A stretch of 33,010 nucleotides of DNA from Cyclobacteriaceae bacterium (GCA_025455465.1 JALOMI010000019.1:1-33010); one strand, 5' to 3'. Counted from the stretch's first letter, positions 1 to 8,694 are shown. Notes: generated by a model from the sequence alone, not told the origin. Translations and numbers: made by a program.

Positions 1-550
1 TATTAACAAGGCAGGAAGTCAGTGTTGTTGGTGATCCGTTGAATTCCCGTTTGACATACTTCCATGTTTTTTGATTAGTGCCCGCCAGCATGGTGGTGCG
101 GTTTAGAAACTCTTCATTTGGTACAGCGGTGTAGGTTTCTTCAAAATCAAAGCCCAGAATTTTTGTTTTCCATTGCAGGGTATTTTCAGTGAGTGAAATG
201 ATTTCAAACGGAAAACCCAGGATGGACAACTGCCTTCCGTTGAACGACCAATTGAAAACCTCGCCATCCTGCACTGTTGTGCCGTTGGAGCAGGGTTCCA
301 TCAGGCAGGTGAACGTGGAGAACTGCCCCCGGTTATTGCTGAAGAAACGCACTTTACTGTATTTCAGCACACAGGTGCCGAGGCACTCGTCCGCATTCAT
401 AACCTTTTGTGTGGTGAGCTTCCAGGTCTTTCCGGATTCATCGGCAAGCAACTGAATATCAATATTTGGATTTTCATTGTTATCGCTGCAGGAACTGATG
501 ACCGTCAACACAGCAGAGCAAATGGTTAGGCAAAAAATCAATCTTCTCAT
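1..550 (-). CDS. Lipocalin-like lipoprotein, 3' end cut by window edge
   Basis: An open frame runs from ATG at 550 to the left edge without a stop, giving 183 visible residues. The N-terminus is a lipoprotein signal: basic MRR, a hydrophobic stretch, then a lipobox ending VISSC with Cys21, followed by an acidic/Asn-rich linker (SDNNENPN). The mature part begins GKTWKLTTQ and has alternating strands with Cys pairs, the layout of the lipocalin-like lipoproteins common in Bacteroidota, which sit in the periplasm or outer membrane. The ligand is unknown. It is followed upstream (69 bp) by the AraC-type gene in the same direction. The signal peptide is seen directly; the lipocalin assignment is by pattern only. 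Confidence 0.75.
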   Translation of the reverse strand, partial: MRRLIFCLTICSAVLTVISSCSDNNENPNIDIQLLADESGKTWKLTTQKVMNADECLGTCVLKYSKVRFFSNNRGQFSTFTCLMEPCSNGTTVQDGEVFNWSFNGRQLSILGFPFEIISLTENTLQWKTKILGFDFEETYTAVPNEEFLNRTTMLAGTNQKTWKYVKREFNGSPTTLTSCLVN

Positions 551-619
551 GTTACTTGTCTTTCAGTTAACGCAAAACTAAACGTTCTGATATTTTTCCA
601 ATTGTACAATTCCGAATTT

Positions 620-1456
620 TCAGTTCGAAGCGTTGCTGCCCAGGAAGAACCGTTCAAATTCCAATGATTTATTGAAATAACTGGTGGGCGTGGTTCCGGT
701 GAAATAGCGGAACTCGCGGATAAAGTGCGACTGATCATAAAATCCGCATTCCTGAATAATATCCTGCCAGGGCCGGTGTGTCGGATTGTTTTGCATCAGG
801 GCAAAAACTTTGTTGAAACGCAGGATGCGGTTATACAGTTTGGGTGAAACTCCGATTTGTGATTTAAACACATTCTCCAGATGGCGTTCGCTGATATCCA
901 GATGCTTTGCCAGCAAATGCACGGAACACAAGCCTGCATAGCGGTGCATTTCCTTAATAGCTTGTTTGGTCTTTACCACCGGTGCCTGATTCAGCCCGGC
1001 CCGCTTGCTGATATACTGCTCCATGATAACGATCCGTTCGTAATCAGAAACCGCTTCGATAATGCGACCTGTAATGTCGTGGATTTCTTTACCCAGCAAG
1101 ACATCCGCCTCCACGGAAATATCGGCTAACTCCTGCATGGGCAAACGGAAAAGGGAATAGAAAGCAGCCGGATGAAATTCAACACAGTACACCCCTATAC
1201 GCCCGCTCATTTCCAGGTATATTTTGCGATGGGTTATCGGTCCGAGGATGCCGTGGTAAGGCACTTTATCACGCTTTCCATCGCTGTACTGTACCGTATG
1301 AAACTGATCTCCATAAACAAACTCCAGCGTAGGCACCACCAGGGGTAAAATCGGTTGAACGTTAGGCTTGTCGTTCGAAAATTCCTGTTCATAAATGCAG
1401 TGGCGCTTGATGATGCCGGTAAGCTTTTCGCCTGGCGGATAAGCCCTGAAGTTCAT
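620..1456 (-). CDS. AraC-family transcriptional regulator
   Basis: The 278-residue protein has a variable N-terminal half (about 1-155) and a C-terminal double helix-turn-helix (about 165-265). The first HTH reads LLAKHLDISERHLENVFK and the second includes IIQECGFYDQSHFIREFRYF followed by TGTTPTSYF, the typical AraC signature. The N-terminal half resembles the sensory domain often found on Bacteroidota AraC proteins that are followed by no enzyme, so the effector cannot be told. The ATG at 1456 leaves 45 bp to the recQ stop, so it may be transcribed behind recQ or on its own. Target genes are unknown; the neighbouring lipoprotein is a possible one by position only. Confidence 0.88.
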   Translation of the reverse strand: MNFRAYPPGEKLTGIIKRHCIYEQEFSNDKPNVQPILPLVVPTLEFVYGDQFHTVQYSDGKRDKVPYHGILGPITHRKIYLEMSGRIGVYCVEFHPAAFYSLFRLPMQELADISVEADVLLGKEIHDITGRIIEAVSDYERIVIMEQYISKRAGLNQAPVVKTKQAIKEMHRYAGLCSVHLLAKHLDISERHLENVFKSQIGVSPKLYNRILRFNKVFALMQNNPTHRPWQDIIQECGFYDQSHFIREFRYFTGTTPTSYFNKSLEFERFFLGSNASN

Positions 1457-1501
1457 GTGATCATGATACGGATTATTATTTTCCAGGTTGCAGTAATGAC
1501 A

Positions 1502-3433
1502 CTAAGACCGCGATGGAATCCGGCCAGTTAACCGAAGATTCCAGACATCATCATACTCCAGCGTTCCCTCATCCACCAGTTCGCGAATAACTTCAATGAG
1601 CAGTTCCAGGTCTTTCGGATTAATGTGCTCCTCCAGTTCCTCGCTGGTCATCGGGCGCACCGATAAAAACCGGATGATTTCTTCATGGAGTTCACGTGAT
1701 TCCGTGGCATTGTCTTTTTTCCGCTGACTAATGCATACATCGCATAAACCACACATCTGCCAGCTTTGTTCTCCGAAGTAATCCAGGATAATCTGCATGC
1801 GACAGCGGTGCTGTTCTTCCGTGTAGGTAATCATGGCATTCATATTATCCAACGCCAGTTGTTTGCGTTCCGCCAGCCTCTGGCGATTAACCGGAAGGTA
1901 AGCAGCATCTTGCCGTGACATAATGAAAGTTACCTGCGGCCCATCGGCAACCGGAAAATAGTTCAATACCTGCAGGTTGGTGAGGTGGTTTAACTGTTGT
2001 TTCAGTTCAGGCTCTGTGATTGTCATTCCTTTCGCCAGTTGCAATTCAGAAATAGGTATGAACTCCGTAAATAATTGCGCTCCGTAAAGTCGCAGCAGCA
2101 TTTTAATAAGCGGATCAAACCTTTCATGAGCAACCTGGAATTCATACAAAGCAGAACGATCAGCCAAGAACATCAGCCTTGAAGGACTGTAATAACTTTC
2201 ATTAAACTGTATCAATCCCTCCTCTTCCAGCTTTTTTAATGCTACATACACCTCCGATAGTTGCATGTTAAAGCGATCGCAGAAATCATGCAGGTCAAAT
2301 ATGAAACTCTCTCCCTCGGCACTGCCTACGGCCAGCTGGTAATAATTGGCAAGGCACTGGTAGATGTGTTTTAAATACTCAATATCCGGATGGTTCTGAT
2401 TGACTTTGGCCTGTAGTGACAATACATCAGATTTATGATAGAGGATTACCGCATAGGAACGTTTACCGTCACGACCGGCCCGACCGGCTTCCTGATAATA
2501 TGATTCAAGATTTTCAGGCAGGTCCATATGTACCACCAGACGCACATCTCCCTTATCAATACCCATGCCGAAGGCGTTGGTAGCAACCATCACACGCCTC
2601 TGCCCCATGAGCCAGGCTTCCTGTTGCTCTGCCCGCTCGTGATGCTTAAGACCGGCATGATAAACTGCTGCGCTGATCTGATGCTGCAACAGCCATTCGG
2701 CCAAATCCACTGTCTTCTTGCGTGACCTGACGTACACAATGGCACAGCCCTTCACTTTCCGCAAAATCTCCAGCAGCTTTTTTTCTTTTCGCTCCGTTTC
2801 GCGTACCACAAATGAAATATTATCCCGCGCAAAAGTGCGCTGATGCACTTCACAGCCGGTTCGGAATTTCAGTTTGTCGATGATGTCTTCCTTCACCCGA
2901 GGGGTTGCCGTGGCCGTCAGTGCAATGACCGTTGTTTCCGGATGAATATCGCGCAGATCAGCCAGCTGCAGGTAAGGCGGCCGGAAATCATATCCCCACT
3001 GAGAAATGCAATGTGCTTCATCCACGGCAAGCAGGGCAACCTTCATTTGCCGTACCCGGGCAATGAACAAACCCGATTGAAGGCGCTCAGGTGATACATA
3101 TAGAAATTTAAAGTGACCATGAATGCAGTTATCCAGCAGCCTGTCGATTTCAGACCGGTCCATACCCGAGTGGATTGCCACGGCCGGTATACCGCGCTTT
3201 CGCAGGTTCTCTACCTGGTCCTTCATCAACGCAATGAGTGGGGAAACAACTATGCATATGCCTTCCATCAGCAGGGCCGGCACCTGAAAGCAAACCGACT
3301 TCCCACCTCCTGTCGGCAGCAAGGCCAGGGTGTCATGCCGCTGAAGAACGGAATTGATAATCTCCTCCTGCAGCGGCCTGAACTGCAGGTGCTTCCAGTA
3401 TTTGAATAATATGGATTGCGGAGTTTCAGGCAT
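1502..3433 (-). CDS. recQ: RecQ-family ATP-dependent DNA helicase
   Basis: The 643-residue protein is a superfamily 2 3'-5' DNA helicase used in recombination and replication-fork repair. Visible motifs in order: Walker A LLPTGGGKSVCFQ (about 39-51), motif Ia VVSPLIALMKDQ, DEAH box with the RecQ-specific loop VDEAHCISQWGYDFRP, motif III ALTATATPRV, and motif VI YYQEAGRAGRDGKR. A zinc-binding segment near 560-585 carries four cysteines (CRMQIILDYFG...CGLCDVC). The winged-helix region is divergent and there is no recognisable HRDC domain, so it is a shorter RecQ than that of E. coli. It follows the enoyl-CoA hydratase gene with a 43-bp gap and is likely the last or next-to-last gene of the phoH-comEC transcription unit. 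Bacteroidota often have more than one RecQ, so the symbol is a family name here. Confidence 0.95.
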   Translation of the reverse strand: MPETPQSILFKYWKHLQFRPLQEEIINSVLQRHDTLALLPTGGGKSVCFQVPALLMEGICIVVSPLIALMKDQVENLRKRGIPAVAIHSGMDRSEIDRLLDNCIHGHFKFLYVSPERLQSGLFIARVRQMKVALLAVDEAHCISQWGYDFRPPYLQLADLRDIHPETTVIALTATATPRVKEDIIDKLKFRTGCEVHQRTFARDNISFVVRETERKEKKLLEILRKVKGCAIVYVRSRKKTVDLAEWLLQHQISAAVYHAGLKHHERAEQQEAWLMGQRRVMVATNAFGMGIDKGDVRLVVHMDLPENLESYYQEAGRAGRDGKRSYAVILYHKSDVLSLQAKVNQNHPDIEYLKHIYQCLANYYQLAVGSAEGESFIFDLHDFCDRFNMQLSEVYVALKKLEEEGLIQFNESYYSPSRLMFLADRSALYEFQVAHERFDPLIKMLLRLYGAQLFTEFIPISELQLAKGMTITEPELKQQLNHLTNLQVLNYFPVADGPQVTFIMSRQDAAYLPVNRQRLAERKQLALDNMNAMITYTEEQHRCRMQIILDYFGEQSWQMCGLCDVCISQRKKDNATESRELHEEIIRFLSVRPMTSEELEEHINPKDLELLIEVIRELVDEGTLEYDDVWNLRLTGRIPSRS

Positions 3434-3476
3434 CTGTGCGTTTTTGATTTTCCAGGCAGAGCAGTGGTTAAATCGT

Positions 3477-4244
3477 TTACCAGATGATTTTTTCCTTATT
3501 CAAAAAGGCGGCCATGCCGCGCTTGCATTCCTCGGTGCCTCTGGCCTGCGCATTAACCTGTGCCGCAAGGTCAAGCGCCTGTTCCAATGGCATGTCCTGT
3601 ATATCGGCAATCAGTTTTTTCGTGAGGCGCATACTTTCCGAAGCGTTGGCGGTGATCAGCCGTTGTGCAAATGCATTGACCACATGTTCCAGCCGGCTGG
3701 CATCGACTACCTCATGTACAAGACCCATCTGCATAGCATGCTCTGCGCTAATGGCTTCTCCGCTGATCAGCAGGTTACGGGCTGCCCCCTCACCGATTTT
3801 CCGGACAAGAAAAACTGCGACCAGGGCAGGAACGAAACCAATCTTCACTTCTGTATAACCGAACTTAGCCTGCGGCACAGCAAAGACAAAATCACATACA
3901 GTAGCCAGTCCGCAACCACCGGCCAGGGCATGACCCTGTACCTGGGCAATCACTACTTTCGGATGCGTATAAATTCGGTAGAACAAATCGCGCAGGTACA
4001 TCGAGTCGCTGAGGTTTTCCTCATAACTGAATTGCTGCAACTGCTGCAGGTAGGCCAGGTCGGCACCGGCACAGAATGCTTCTCCGTTTGCTTTCAGTAC
4101 AACCACTTTAACGCCATCATCCTTTGCCGCTTTATTGAAGGCCAGTTTGAGCTCGGAGATGAGTTCAAAGCTTAACGCATTCCGCTTCTCCGGACGGTTT
4201 AGTGTTATGTAAGCGATTCGTTCCTGTACCTGATAATCAATCAT
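3477..4244 (-). CDS. Enoyl-CoA hydratase/isomerase family protein
   Basis: This 255-residue crotonase-fold enzyme is near the usual family length. The first oxyanion-hole segment is GEAFCAGADLAYLQ (about 54-67) and the second is GHALAGGCGLATVCDF (about 102-117); a Glu in the following GYTEVKIGFVPALV segment is at the place of a crotonase catalytic glutamate. The FCAGADL...L pattern and EVKIGFVPA segment are like methylglutaconyl-CoA hydratases of leucine degradation, so that is a possible substrate, but 2-enoyl-CoA of fatty-acid oxidation cannot be excluded. No other leucine or beta-oxidation gene is next to it. Its ATG at 4244 lies 12 bp after the comEC stop, so it is probably co-transcribed with comEC. 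Confidence 0.9.
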   Translation of the reverse strand: MIDYQVQERIAYITLNRPEKRNALSFELISELKLAFNKAAKDDGVKVVVLKANGEAFCAGADLAYLQQLQQFSYEENLSDSMYLRDLFYRIYTHPKVVIAQVQGHALAGGCGLATVCDFVFAVPQAKFGYTEVKIGFVPALVAVFLVRKIGEGAARNLLISGEAISAEHAMQMGLVHEVVDASRLEHVVNAFAQRLITANASESMRLTKKLIADIQDMPLEQALDLAAQVNAQARGTEECKRGMAAFLNKEKIIW

Positions 4245-4256
4245 ATCCCCTATGGA

Positions 4257-6323
4257 TTAAAGTTGTGCTACAAATGCCCCTTCGTGTAAAACCGAATATA
4301 CCTGAATTCCTTTACGCGTGGCCTCATCCAGCAAGCGACTGGCAGTAAAATACGAATTGCTGCTATCAATGATGATATGCTTTACGTTTGACAGCATTGA
4401 ATGATCGAGTTTTCTTACGGCATTCAGGCTAACCACCAGGTAATCCAGCTCCGAATTTACCGGTAATTCGTTGAGCGGCTCGGTTAACTGACCAATGCGT
4501 AAGCCACTCCAGGCAAACAGCCTGAACCCAGGATATTCGACCATGAATTCATCGGAATTAAATACTACAGTGCGTATTCCATGCATCAGTCGGTTAGGAC
4601 GGATATGAAAACGCATGCGTTCTTTATCCTGAATCAACGACTCACGGGCAAAAAAGTATGACTTGCCATCTTCCATCCACTCCATAGCACTTTCACCGCG
4701 TACCTGATAAACCGTAAACTTCGGCACCTGCACAACCCGGTAATCATGATACCACTGTATCACCCCAAACAGTATCCCGAAAGCACCCATTGCAATAACA
4801 AAAGCAAACCTGCGATATTCCACCATCAACAAGACCGAGATAATTAGGCCCATCAGTAACCAGCTTTGAAAGGTGGTAATGCGGATATCGGTCAACAGGC
4901 TGTACGGAAAGGCTTCCACACGATAAACGAGGTCGTTCAGCATAAACAGCAGATCTTCAAAAATATTTCCTGCTACAGCAGCTAAAGGAGGAATTCCGCC
5001 AACAGCAATGAGAAAAATTCCGATACCAAGTGACAGCAAAGCTCCCGGTATAACAAACAGATTAGACACCAGGAAGTACACCGGAAACTGGTGGTAATAC
5101 AGCAGACCAAGTGCGAATGTTGCCACCTGTGCTGCCATCGAAACGCAGGTGATCTGCCAGATTTTATCGATGATGATATTTCTGGGTACCCAAAGCCGGT
5201 ACAGCCGCGGCTGTAGGTAAACAATGCCGATTACTGCGAGGAAAGAAAGTTGAAAGCCTACCGCCATGATCATGTAGGGATCCAGAAGCAACAAAACAAA
5301 CGCAGTAAAGGCGAGCGTATTGAAAATACTAGTGGGATAATTCATGGCCCGCGCACCGGCCAGAACGCTGAACATCGTAACGGCACGGAGCACCGATGGG
5401 GAAAGACCGGTGAAGAAGGCGTAAAACCAGAGTGCCGCAATGCTCAATACAGCAAACAAAACACGACCGTTGCGCCTGCGCTCCAGCGGACGCAAAACGA
5501 TCCGAAGCAGAAGGTAAAGGATGCCTACGTGCAGACCCGACACCGCCAAGACGTGCATGGCACCCGAGGAGGCATAGGCATTAACAAGATCATTATCCAG
5601 GCCGTCTTTGATGCCCAGCACCAATGCTGAAGCCACTGCGCGTTCGCGGTCGCCCTGAATATTTTTTCGCAGAACCTGCTCCGCCCAGGCCCTTGCCTTA
5701 TAAGCTGAAGCCAGCCAGGGATAGGTTGGGTCGTTGCCGATGTATTCAAGCTGATTGACCCGCAGAAATTGCTGATGATAAACATTTCGATAGGAGAGAA
5801 AACGCTTGTAATCAAATTCACCGGGGTTGGCCGGAGGGTGCAGCTGCGAAGGTTTACCATGAATCAACAGTTCATCACCGTAGCGGTATGGCCTTTCAAA
5901 ATCCTCACGTGAAAAATACAGCAATACTTTTCCGCTCACCTCATGCCATTCACGCCCGTCATAAATCCGGTCAACGCGTGCCTCGCATTTCCAAGAACGG
6001 GCTTTTTCTTCCGGGTAACTGCTGATTACAGCTGTGTACAATTTTGCTTCACCTGCATACATGAAATGCCGGGCATTCAGCGATTGCGTCTGGTAAAGGG
6101 TGTGAAGGTATCCGGCCAAAAAGACCATCAGTAATATAAGCAGGCCAGTTAGTTGCCGGTTGCTTGTTTTCCATTGAATCCAAAGCAACGCGATGGCACC
6201 CATTACGAAAAGAATGATTCCTGCCTGTTCTCCCGGTAACCCGGGCAGGTAAATGCCCGTGACTATTCCGGCAATCAACAAGAAGGTCAGCCGTACGAAA
6301 CCGTATGGTGTCCAGAAAAACAC
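4257..6323 (-). CDS. comEC: ComEC/Rec2-family DNA-uptake membrane protein
   Basis: The 688-residue polytopic inner-membrane protein has an N-terminal soluble DUF4131-like domain between membrane segments (about 30-190) and the ComEC competence domain (about 220-510), including ALVLGIKDGLDNDLVNAY and SGAMHVLAVSGLHVGILY, the family's most conserved stretch. In competence systems this channel passes single-stranded DNA into the cytoplasm. The C-terminal 180 residues sit where other ComEC proteins carry a metallo-beta-lactamase domain, but I see no HxHxDH metal motif; shortened or degenerate C-termini are seen in Bacteroidota members. The start appears to be GTG at 6323, 26 bp after the phoH stop. 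No other competence gene is in the window. Confidence 0.9.
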   Translation of the reverse strand: MFFWTPYGFVRLTFLLIAGIVTGIYLPGLPGEQAGIILFVMGAIALLWIQWKTSNRQLTGLLILLMVFLAGYLHTLYQTQSLNARHFMYAGEAKLYTAVISSYPEEKARSWKCEARVDRIYDGREWHEVSGKVLLYFSREDFERPYRYGDELLIHGKPSQLHPPANPGEFDYKRFLSYRNVYHQQFLRVNQLEYIGNDPTYPWLASAYKARAWAEQVLRKNIQGDRERAVASALVLGIKDGLDNDLVNAYASSGAMHVLAVSGLHVGILYLLLRIVLRPLERRRNGRVLFAVLSIAALWFYAFFTGLSPSVLRAVTMFSVLAGARAMNYPTSIFNTLAFTAFVLLLLDPYMIMAVGFQLSFLAVIGIVYLQPRLYRLWVPRNIIIDKIWQITCVSMAAQVATFALGLLYYHQFPVYFLVSNLFVIPGALLSLGIGIFLIAVGGIPPLAAVAGNIFEDLLFMLNDLVYRVEAFPYSLLTDIRITTFQSWLLMGLIISVLLMVEYRRFAFVIAMGAFGILFGVIQWYHDYRVVQVPKFTVYQVRGESAMEWMEDGKSYFFARESLIQDKERMRFHIRPNRLMHGIRTVVFNSDEFMVEYPGFRLFAWSGLRIGQLTEPLNELPVNSELDYLVVSLNAVRKLDHSMLSNVKHIIIDSSNSYFTASRLLDEATRKGIQVYSVLHEGAFVAQL

Positions 6324-6349
6324 GAAGGGAAGTTAGGAAAAAGAACCGA

Positions 6350-7309
6350 TCAGGAAGCCTGATCCTGCCGGCCAGCACGGGCATAGGCATCGATAATGTC
6401 CCGCACCAAGCGGTGGCGGATAACATCCCGTTCCGACAGTTCAATAATACCAATACCTTTTACACCCTGTAAAATTTTTAAGGCCTCACTCAGACCTGAC
6501 GATTGCTTCTTTGGAAGATCTACCTGCGTGGAATCACCGGTGACAATCATTTTGGAATCCGGGCCCATGCGGGTGAGAAACATCTTCATTTGCATGGGAG
6601 TTGTATTCTGCGCTTCATCCAGCAGGATAAAGGCATTATTCAGTGTTCGGCCACGCATATACGCCAACGGTGCAATCTCTATGATTTCCCGCTCCATGTA
6701 GTACTGGAGTTTTTCAAAGGGAATCATGTCGTTCAGCCCGTCATAAATCGGTCGCAGGTAAGGATCGATTTTCTCTTTCAGGTCACCGGGTAAAAAGCCG
6801 AGGTTCTCACCGGCCTCCACAGCCGGCCGGGTGATGATGATCTTTTTTACCTGTTTGTTTTTCAGGGCGCGCACAGCCAGCGCAACGGAAATATAGGTTT
6901 TACCGGTACCCGCAGGCCCAAGGGCAAATACCAGGTCATTCTCCTTAACCAGTTGAACCAGCTTTTGCTGATTCGGTGTTTTCGCCTTGATGGGTGTGCC
7001 CCGCGTACCGTGAAGAATAAGCTCATCGGATGACGGGTCATCCACCACGGTTTCCTGTTCCCGGGCAATCAGGTTTTGTACATGATCCTGGGTAATGTGC
7101 CCGAACTTATGGTACTGATCGATAAGGGACTGGAGAATATCATCGATCTGAATAATTTCAGACGTGCTTCCCCGCACCATGATCTGGTTACCACGGGCTA
7201 CGATTCGGCTTTTCGGAAAGGCGGAGGCCAGCTCGGTGATATTCTTGTTTTCAATTCCCAGAAAATCGACCAGGGAAATATTTTCCAGCGTGATGACTTT
7301 TTCGATCAA
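6350..7309 (-). CDS. phoH: PhoH-family ATPase
   Basis: The 319-residue protein has a short KH-like N-terminal region (about 15-75, ITELASAFPKSRIVARGNQI) and a PhoH P-loop ATPase domain. Walker A is ALGPAGTGKTYIS (about 130-142), Walker B is FILLDEAQNTTPMQMKMFL, and TRMGPDSKMIVTGDSTQVDLP is the family's sensor region. PhoH proteins are cytoplasmic RNA-associated ATPases; the precise role is poorly defined. The start is TTG at 7309: an in-frame TAA lies five codons upstream and the next internal Met is residue 44, inside the conserved part. It heads the run phoH-comEC-hydratase-recQ and has a good Bacteroidota promoter at 7368-7398 that gives a leader of about 50 nt. Confidence 0.93.
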   Translation of the reverse strand: MIEKVITLENISLVDFLGIENKNITELASAFPKSRIVARGNQIMVRGSTSEIIQIDDILQSLIDQYHKFGHITQDHVQNLIAREQETVVDDPSSDELILHGTRGTPIKAKTPNQQKLVQLVKENDLVFALGPAGTGKTYISVALAVRALKNKQVKKIIITRPAVEAGENLGFLPGDLKEKIDPYLRPIYDGLNDMIPFEKLQYYMEREIIEIAPLAYMRGRTLNNAFILLDEAQNTTPMQMKMFLTRMGPDSKMIVTGDSTQVDLPKKQSSGLSEALKILQGVKGIGIIELSERDVIRHRLVRDIIDAYARAGRQDQAS

Positions 7310-7367
7310 ACAATTATGCGATTAAGACGGGTGAAAATTCTGATGCAAAAGTGCTTATTTTACAGAC

Positions 7368-7398
7368 CAAAAATACAAAAGAACCCGGGGAGCTTCAA
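7368..7398 (-). promoter_or_regulatory. Bacteroidota-type promoter for phoH
   Basis: On the minus strand a -7 element TATTTTTG (7375-7368) matches TAnnTTTG exactly, and 19 bp upstream stands TTGA (7398-7395) as the -33 element. The start of transcription would fall near 7361, about 50 nt before the phoH start. The -33 box lies against the ATG of the divergent gene at 7402, so the two genes share a compact control region. Confidence 0.55.
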
Positions 7399-7401
7399 CC
7401 C

Positions 7402-8175
7402 ATGGCGATAATTACCCTGCTGACCGATTCCGGAGAAAGTGATCATTACGTTGCTGCCATCAAGGCTCGTATTCTGTCGATCAACCCCGGCATCACCCTG
7501 GTCGATATCACCCATCAGGTTCAGCCCGGAGATCTGGCACATGCCGGTTTCGTATTGCGCAGTGTGTTCCGTGATTTTCCGAAAGGAACCACCCACCTGG
7601 CAGGGGTGCATGCCACCGCTAGCCAGCAGGATGCCTGCATCGCCATGCAACTGGAAGACCACTTCTTTGTAGGAGCTGACAACGGACTATTTGGCCTGAT
7701 CAGCGAAAAAAATCACCAGCAGTTGGTTGAACTAAACCAGATTAATGCCCTCAAAACCACGTTTCCGGAAAAGGAGATTTTTGCACCAGCTGCGGCTAAA
7801 CTGGCCAGCGGGGTAAACATCACTACACTCGGAAAGCCCATGCCCTTCTTTAAAAAGGCTATCGACCGTCAAATGAAAGCCACCAAAAAACAGATTGTAG
7901 GGCATGTTATCCGGGTGGATTATTTCGGCAACCTGATTACGAATATTACCCGTGAGGCTTTCGATATCCTGAGCCAGGAGAAGTCCTACACCATTCAGTT
8001 TGGCGGTGAACGCTTTAAACGTATACACAGCGCTTACTATCAGGCGGATGAAGGGGAATGTTTTATTCTTTTCAACGCGCTCGGGCTGCTGGAAATCGGC
8101 ATTAACAGAGGCAATGCGTCAGAACTGCTGGGGCTTTCCTACGACAGCACCGTGAACATCCTGTTTGATGATTAA
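7402..8175 (+). CDS. SAM hydroxide adenosyltransferase (DUF62) family protein, active-site triad not conserved
   Basis: The 257-residue protein begins MAIITLLTDSGESDHYV; ATG 7402 is preferred over upstream in-frame codons because the family begins exactly there. The fold is clear: VDITHQVQPGDLAHAGFVL (about 34-52), DFPKGTTHL, FFVGADNGLFGLI, IFAPAAAKLASG and VIRVDYFGNLITNI. Members normally hydrolyse S-adenosylmethionine to adenosine and methionine with an Asp-Arg-His triad. Here the VDPGVGxxR segment reads GVHATASQQD, so the Asp is His and the Arg is Asp, and the FHGRD segment reads TFPEKE, so the His is Pro. SAM hydrolysis is therefore doubtful. The same change may be general in a Bacteroidota subgroup. 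It is divergent from phoH. Confidence 0.85.
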   Translation: MAIITLLTDSGESDHYVAAIKARILSINPGITLVDITHQVQPGDLAHAGFVLRSVFRDFPKGTTHLAGVHATASQQDACIAMQLEDHFFVGADNGLFGLISEKNHQQLVELNQINALKTTFPEKEIFAPAAAKLASGVNITTLGKPMPFFKKAIDRQMKATKKQIVGHVIRVDYFGNLITNITREAFDILSQEKSYTIQFGGERFKRIHSAYYQADEGECFILFNALGLLEIGINRGNASELLGLSYDSTVNILFDD

Positions 8176-8210
8176 GTCATCGGTATACTTACCTATATAA
8201 TGAAAGATAT

Positions 8211-8504
8211 ATGCTGATCAGAATTGTTCGTCTGCATTTCACGGAGGCTGGAGTGGATGAGTTCCTTGAAATTTTTGAGTCCAATAAAGTGGCGATCCGG
8301 AATTTTGAGGGTTGTACCCACCTGGAATTGCTGCGCGACCTGCACGACCCGACAATCTTTACTACACTCAGTCACTGGCGCGATGAACATTGCCTGGAAG
8401 CGTACCGGAAATCAGAACTTTTTGCCCGTGTCTGGGGACGTGTAAAAACCTTGTTTGCTGAGCGCACACAGGCATTTTCGCTCCAGAAATTTATTGAATT
8501 GTAA
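8211..8504 (+). CDS. Antibiotic biosynthesis monooxygenase (ABM) domain protein
   Basis: The 97-residue protein begins MLIRIVRLHFTEAGVDEF and contains GCTHLELLRDLHDPTIFTTLSHWRDE followed by a Y/F-rich end, the ferredoxin-like ABM fold of small dimeric monooxygenases and related proteins. Members include quinol monooxygenase YgiN-like and heme-degrading enzymes; the sequence does not tell which, and many act only as small-molecule binders. The ATG at 8211 follows the preceding stop by 35 bp in the same direction, so it may be read from the same message. A GAAAG stretch just upstream could serve as a weak ribosome binding site. Confidence 0.8.
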   Translation: MLIRIVRLHFTEAGVDEFLEIFESNKVAIRNFEGCTHLELLRDLHDPTIFTTLSHWRDEHCLEAYRKSELFARVWGRVKTLFAERTQAFSLQKFIEL

Positions 8505-8505
8505 A

Positions 8506-8536
8506 TTGGACACTCGGCAAAGATTAATCATATTTG
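8506..8536 (+). promoter_or_regulatory. Promoter of tRNA-Leu
   Basis: TTGG (8506-8509), 19 bp, then CATATTTG (8529-8536) gives one mismatch to TAnnTTTG at the standard spacing. The tRNA starts 43 bp downstream of the -7 box. It lies immediately after the stop of the ABM gene. Confidence 0.5.
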
Positions 8537-8578
8537 CAGCCCTTGACGGAAGCCCCGCAAGGTTAACGCGCACCACAA

Positions 8579-8662
8579 GCCCGGATGGCGGAATTGGTAG
8601 ACGCGTTGGTCTCAAACACCAATGGTAGCAATACTGTGCCGGTTCGACTCCGGCTCCGGGTA
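8579..8662 (+). tRNA. tRNA-Leu (anticodon CAA)
   Basis: A class II tRNA can be folded by eye. The acceptor is GCCCGGA (8579-8585) with TCCGGGT (8655-8661), having a first G-U pair as in some other bacterial tRNA-Leu, and A8662 is the discriminator. The anticodon stem is TTGGT/ACCAA with loop CTCAAAC, giving anticodon CAA, which reads UUG. A long variable arm follows, and the T arm is GCCGG-TTCGACT-CCGGC. CCA is not encoded. A strong terminator follows five bases later. Confidence 0.95.
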
Positions 8663-8666
8663 CTGA

Positions 8667-8694
8667 AGCCTCAGCCAACGCTGAGGCTTTTTGT
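8667..8694 (+). terminator. Rho-independent terminator of tRNA-Leu
   Basis: A perfect 9-bp stem AGCCTCAGC (8667-8675) and GCTGAGGCT (8680-8688) with loop CAAC is followed by TTTTGT. Confidence 0.9.

Noticed and set aside
3354-4175. Long plus-strand frame of 273 residues
   Set aside because: It lies opposite recQ and the enoyl-CoA hydratase, which have clear motifs; the antisense product shows no family.
8412-8678. Minus-strand frame across the tRNA-Leu gene
   Set aside because: It reads through a tRNA and its terminator, so it is not a gene.
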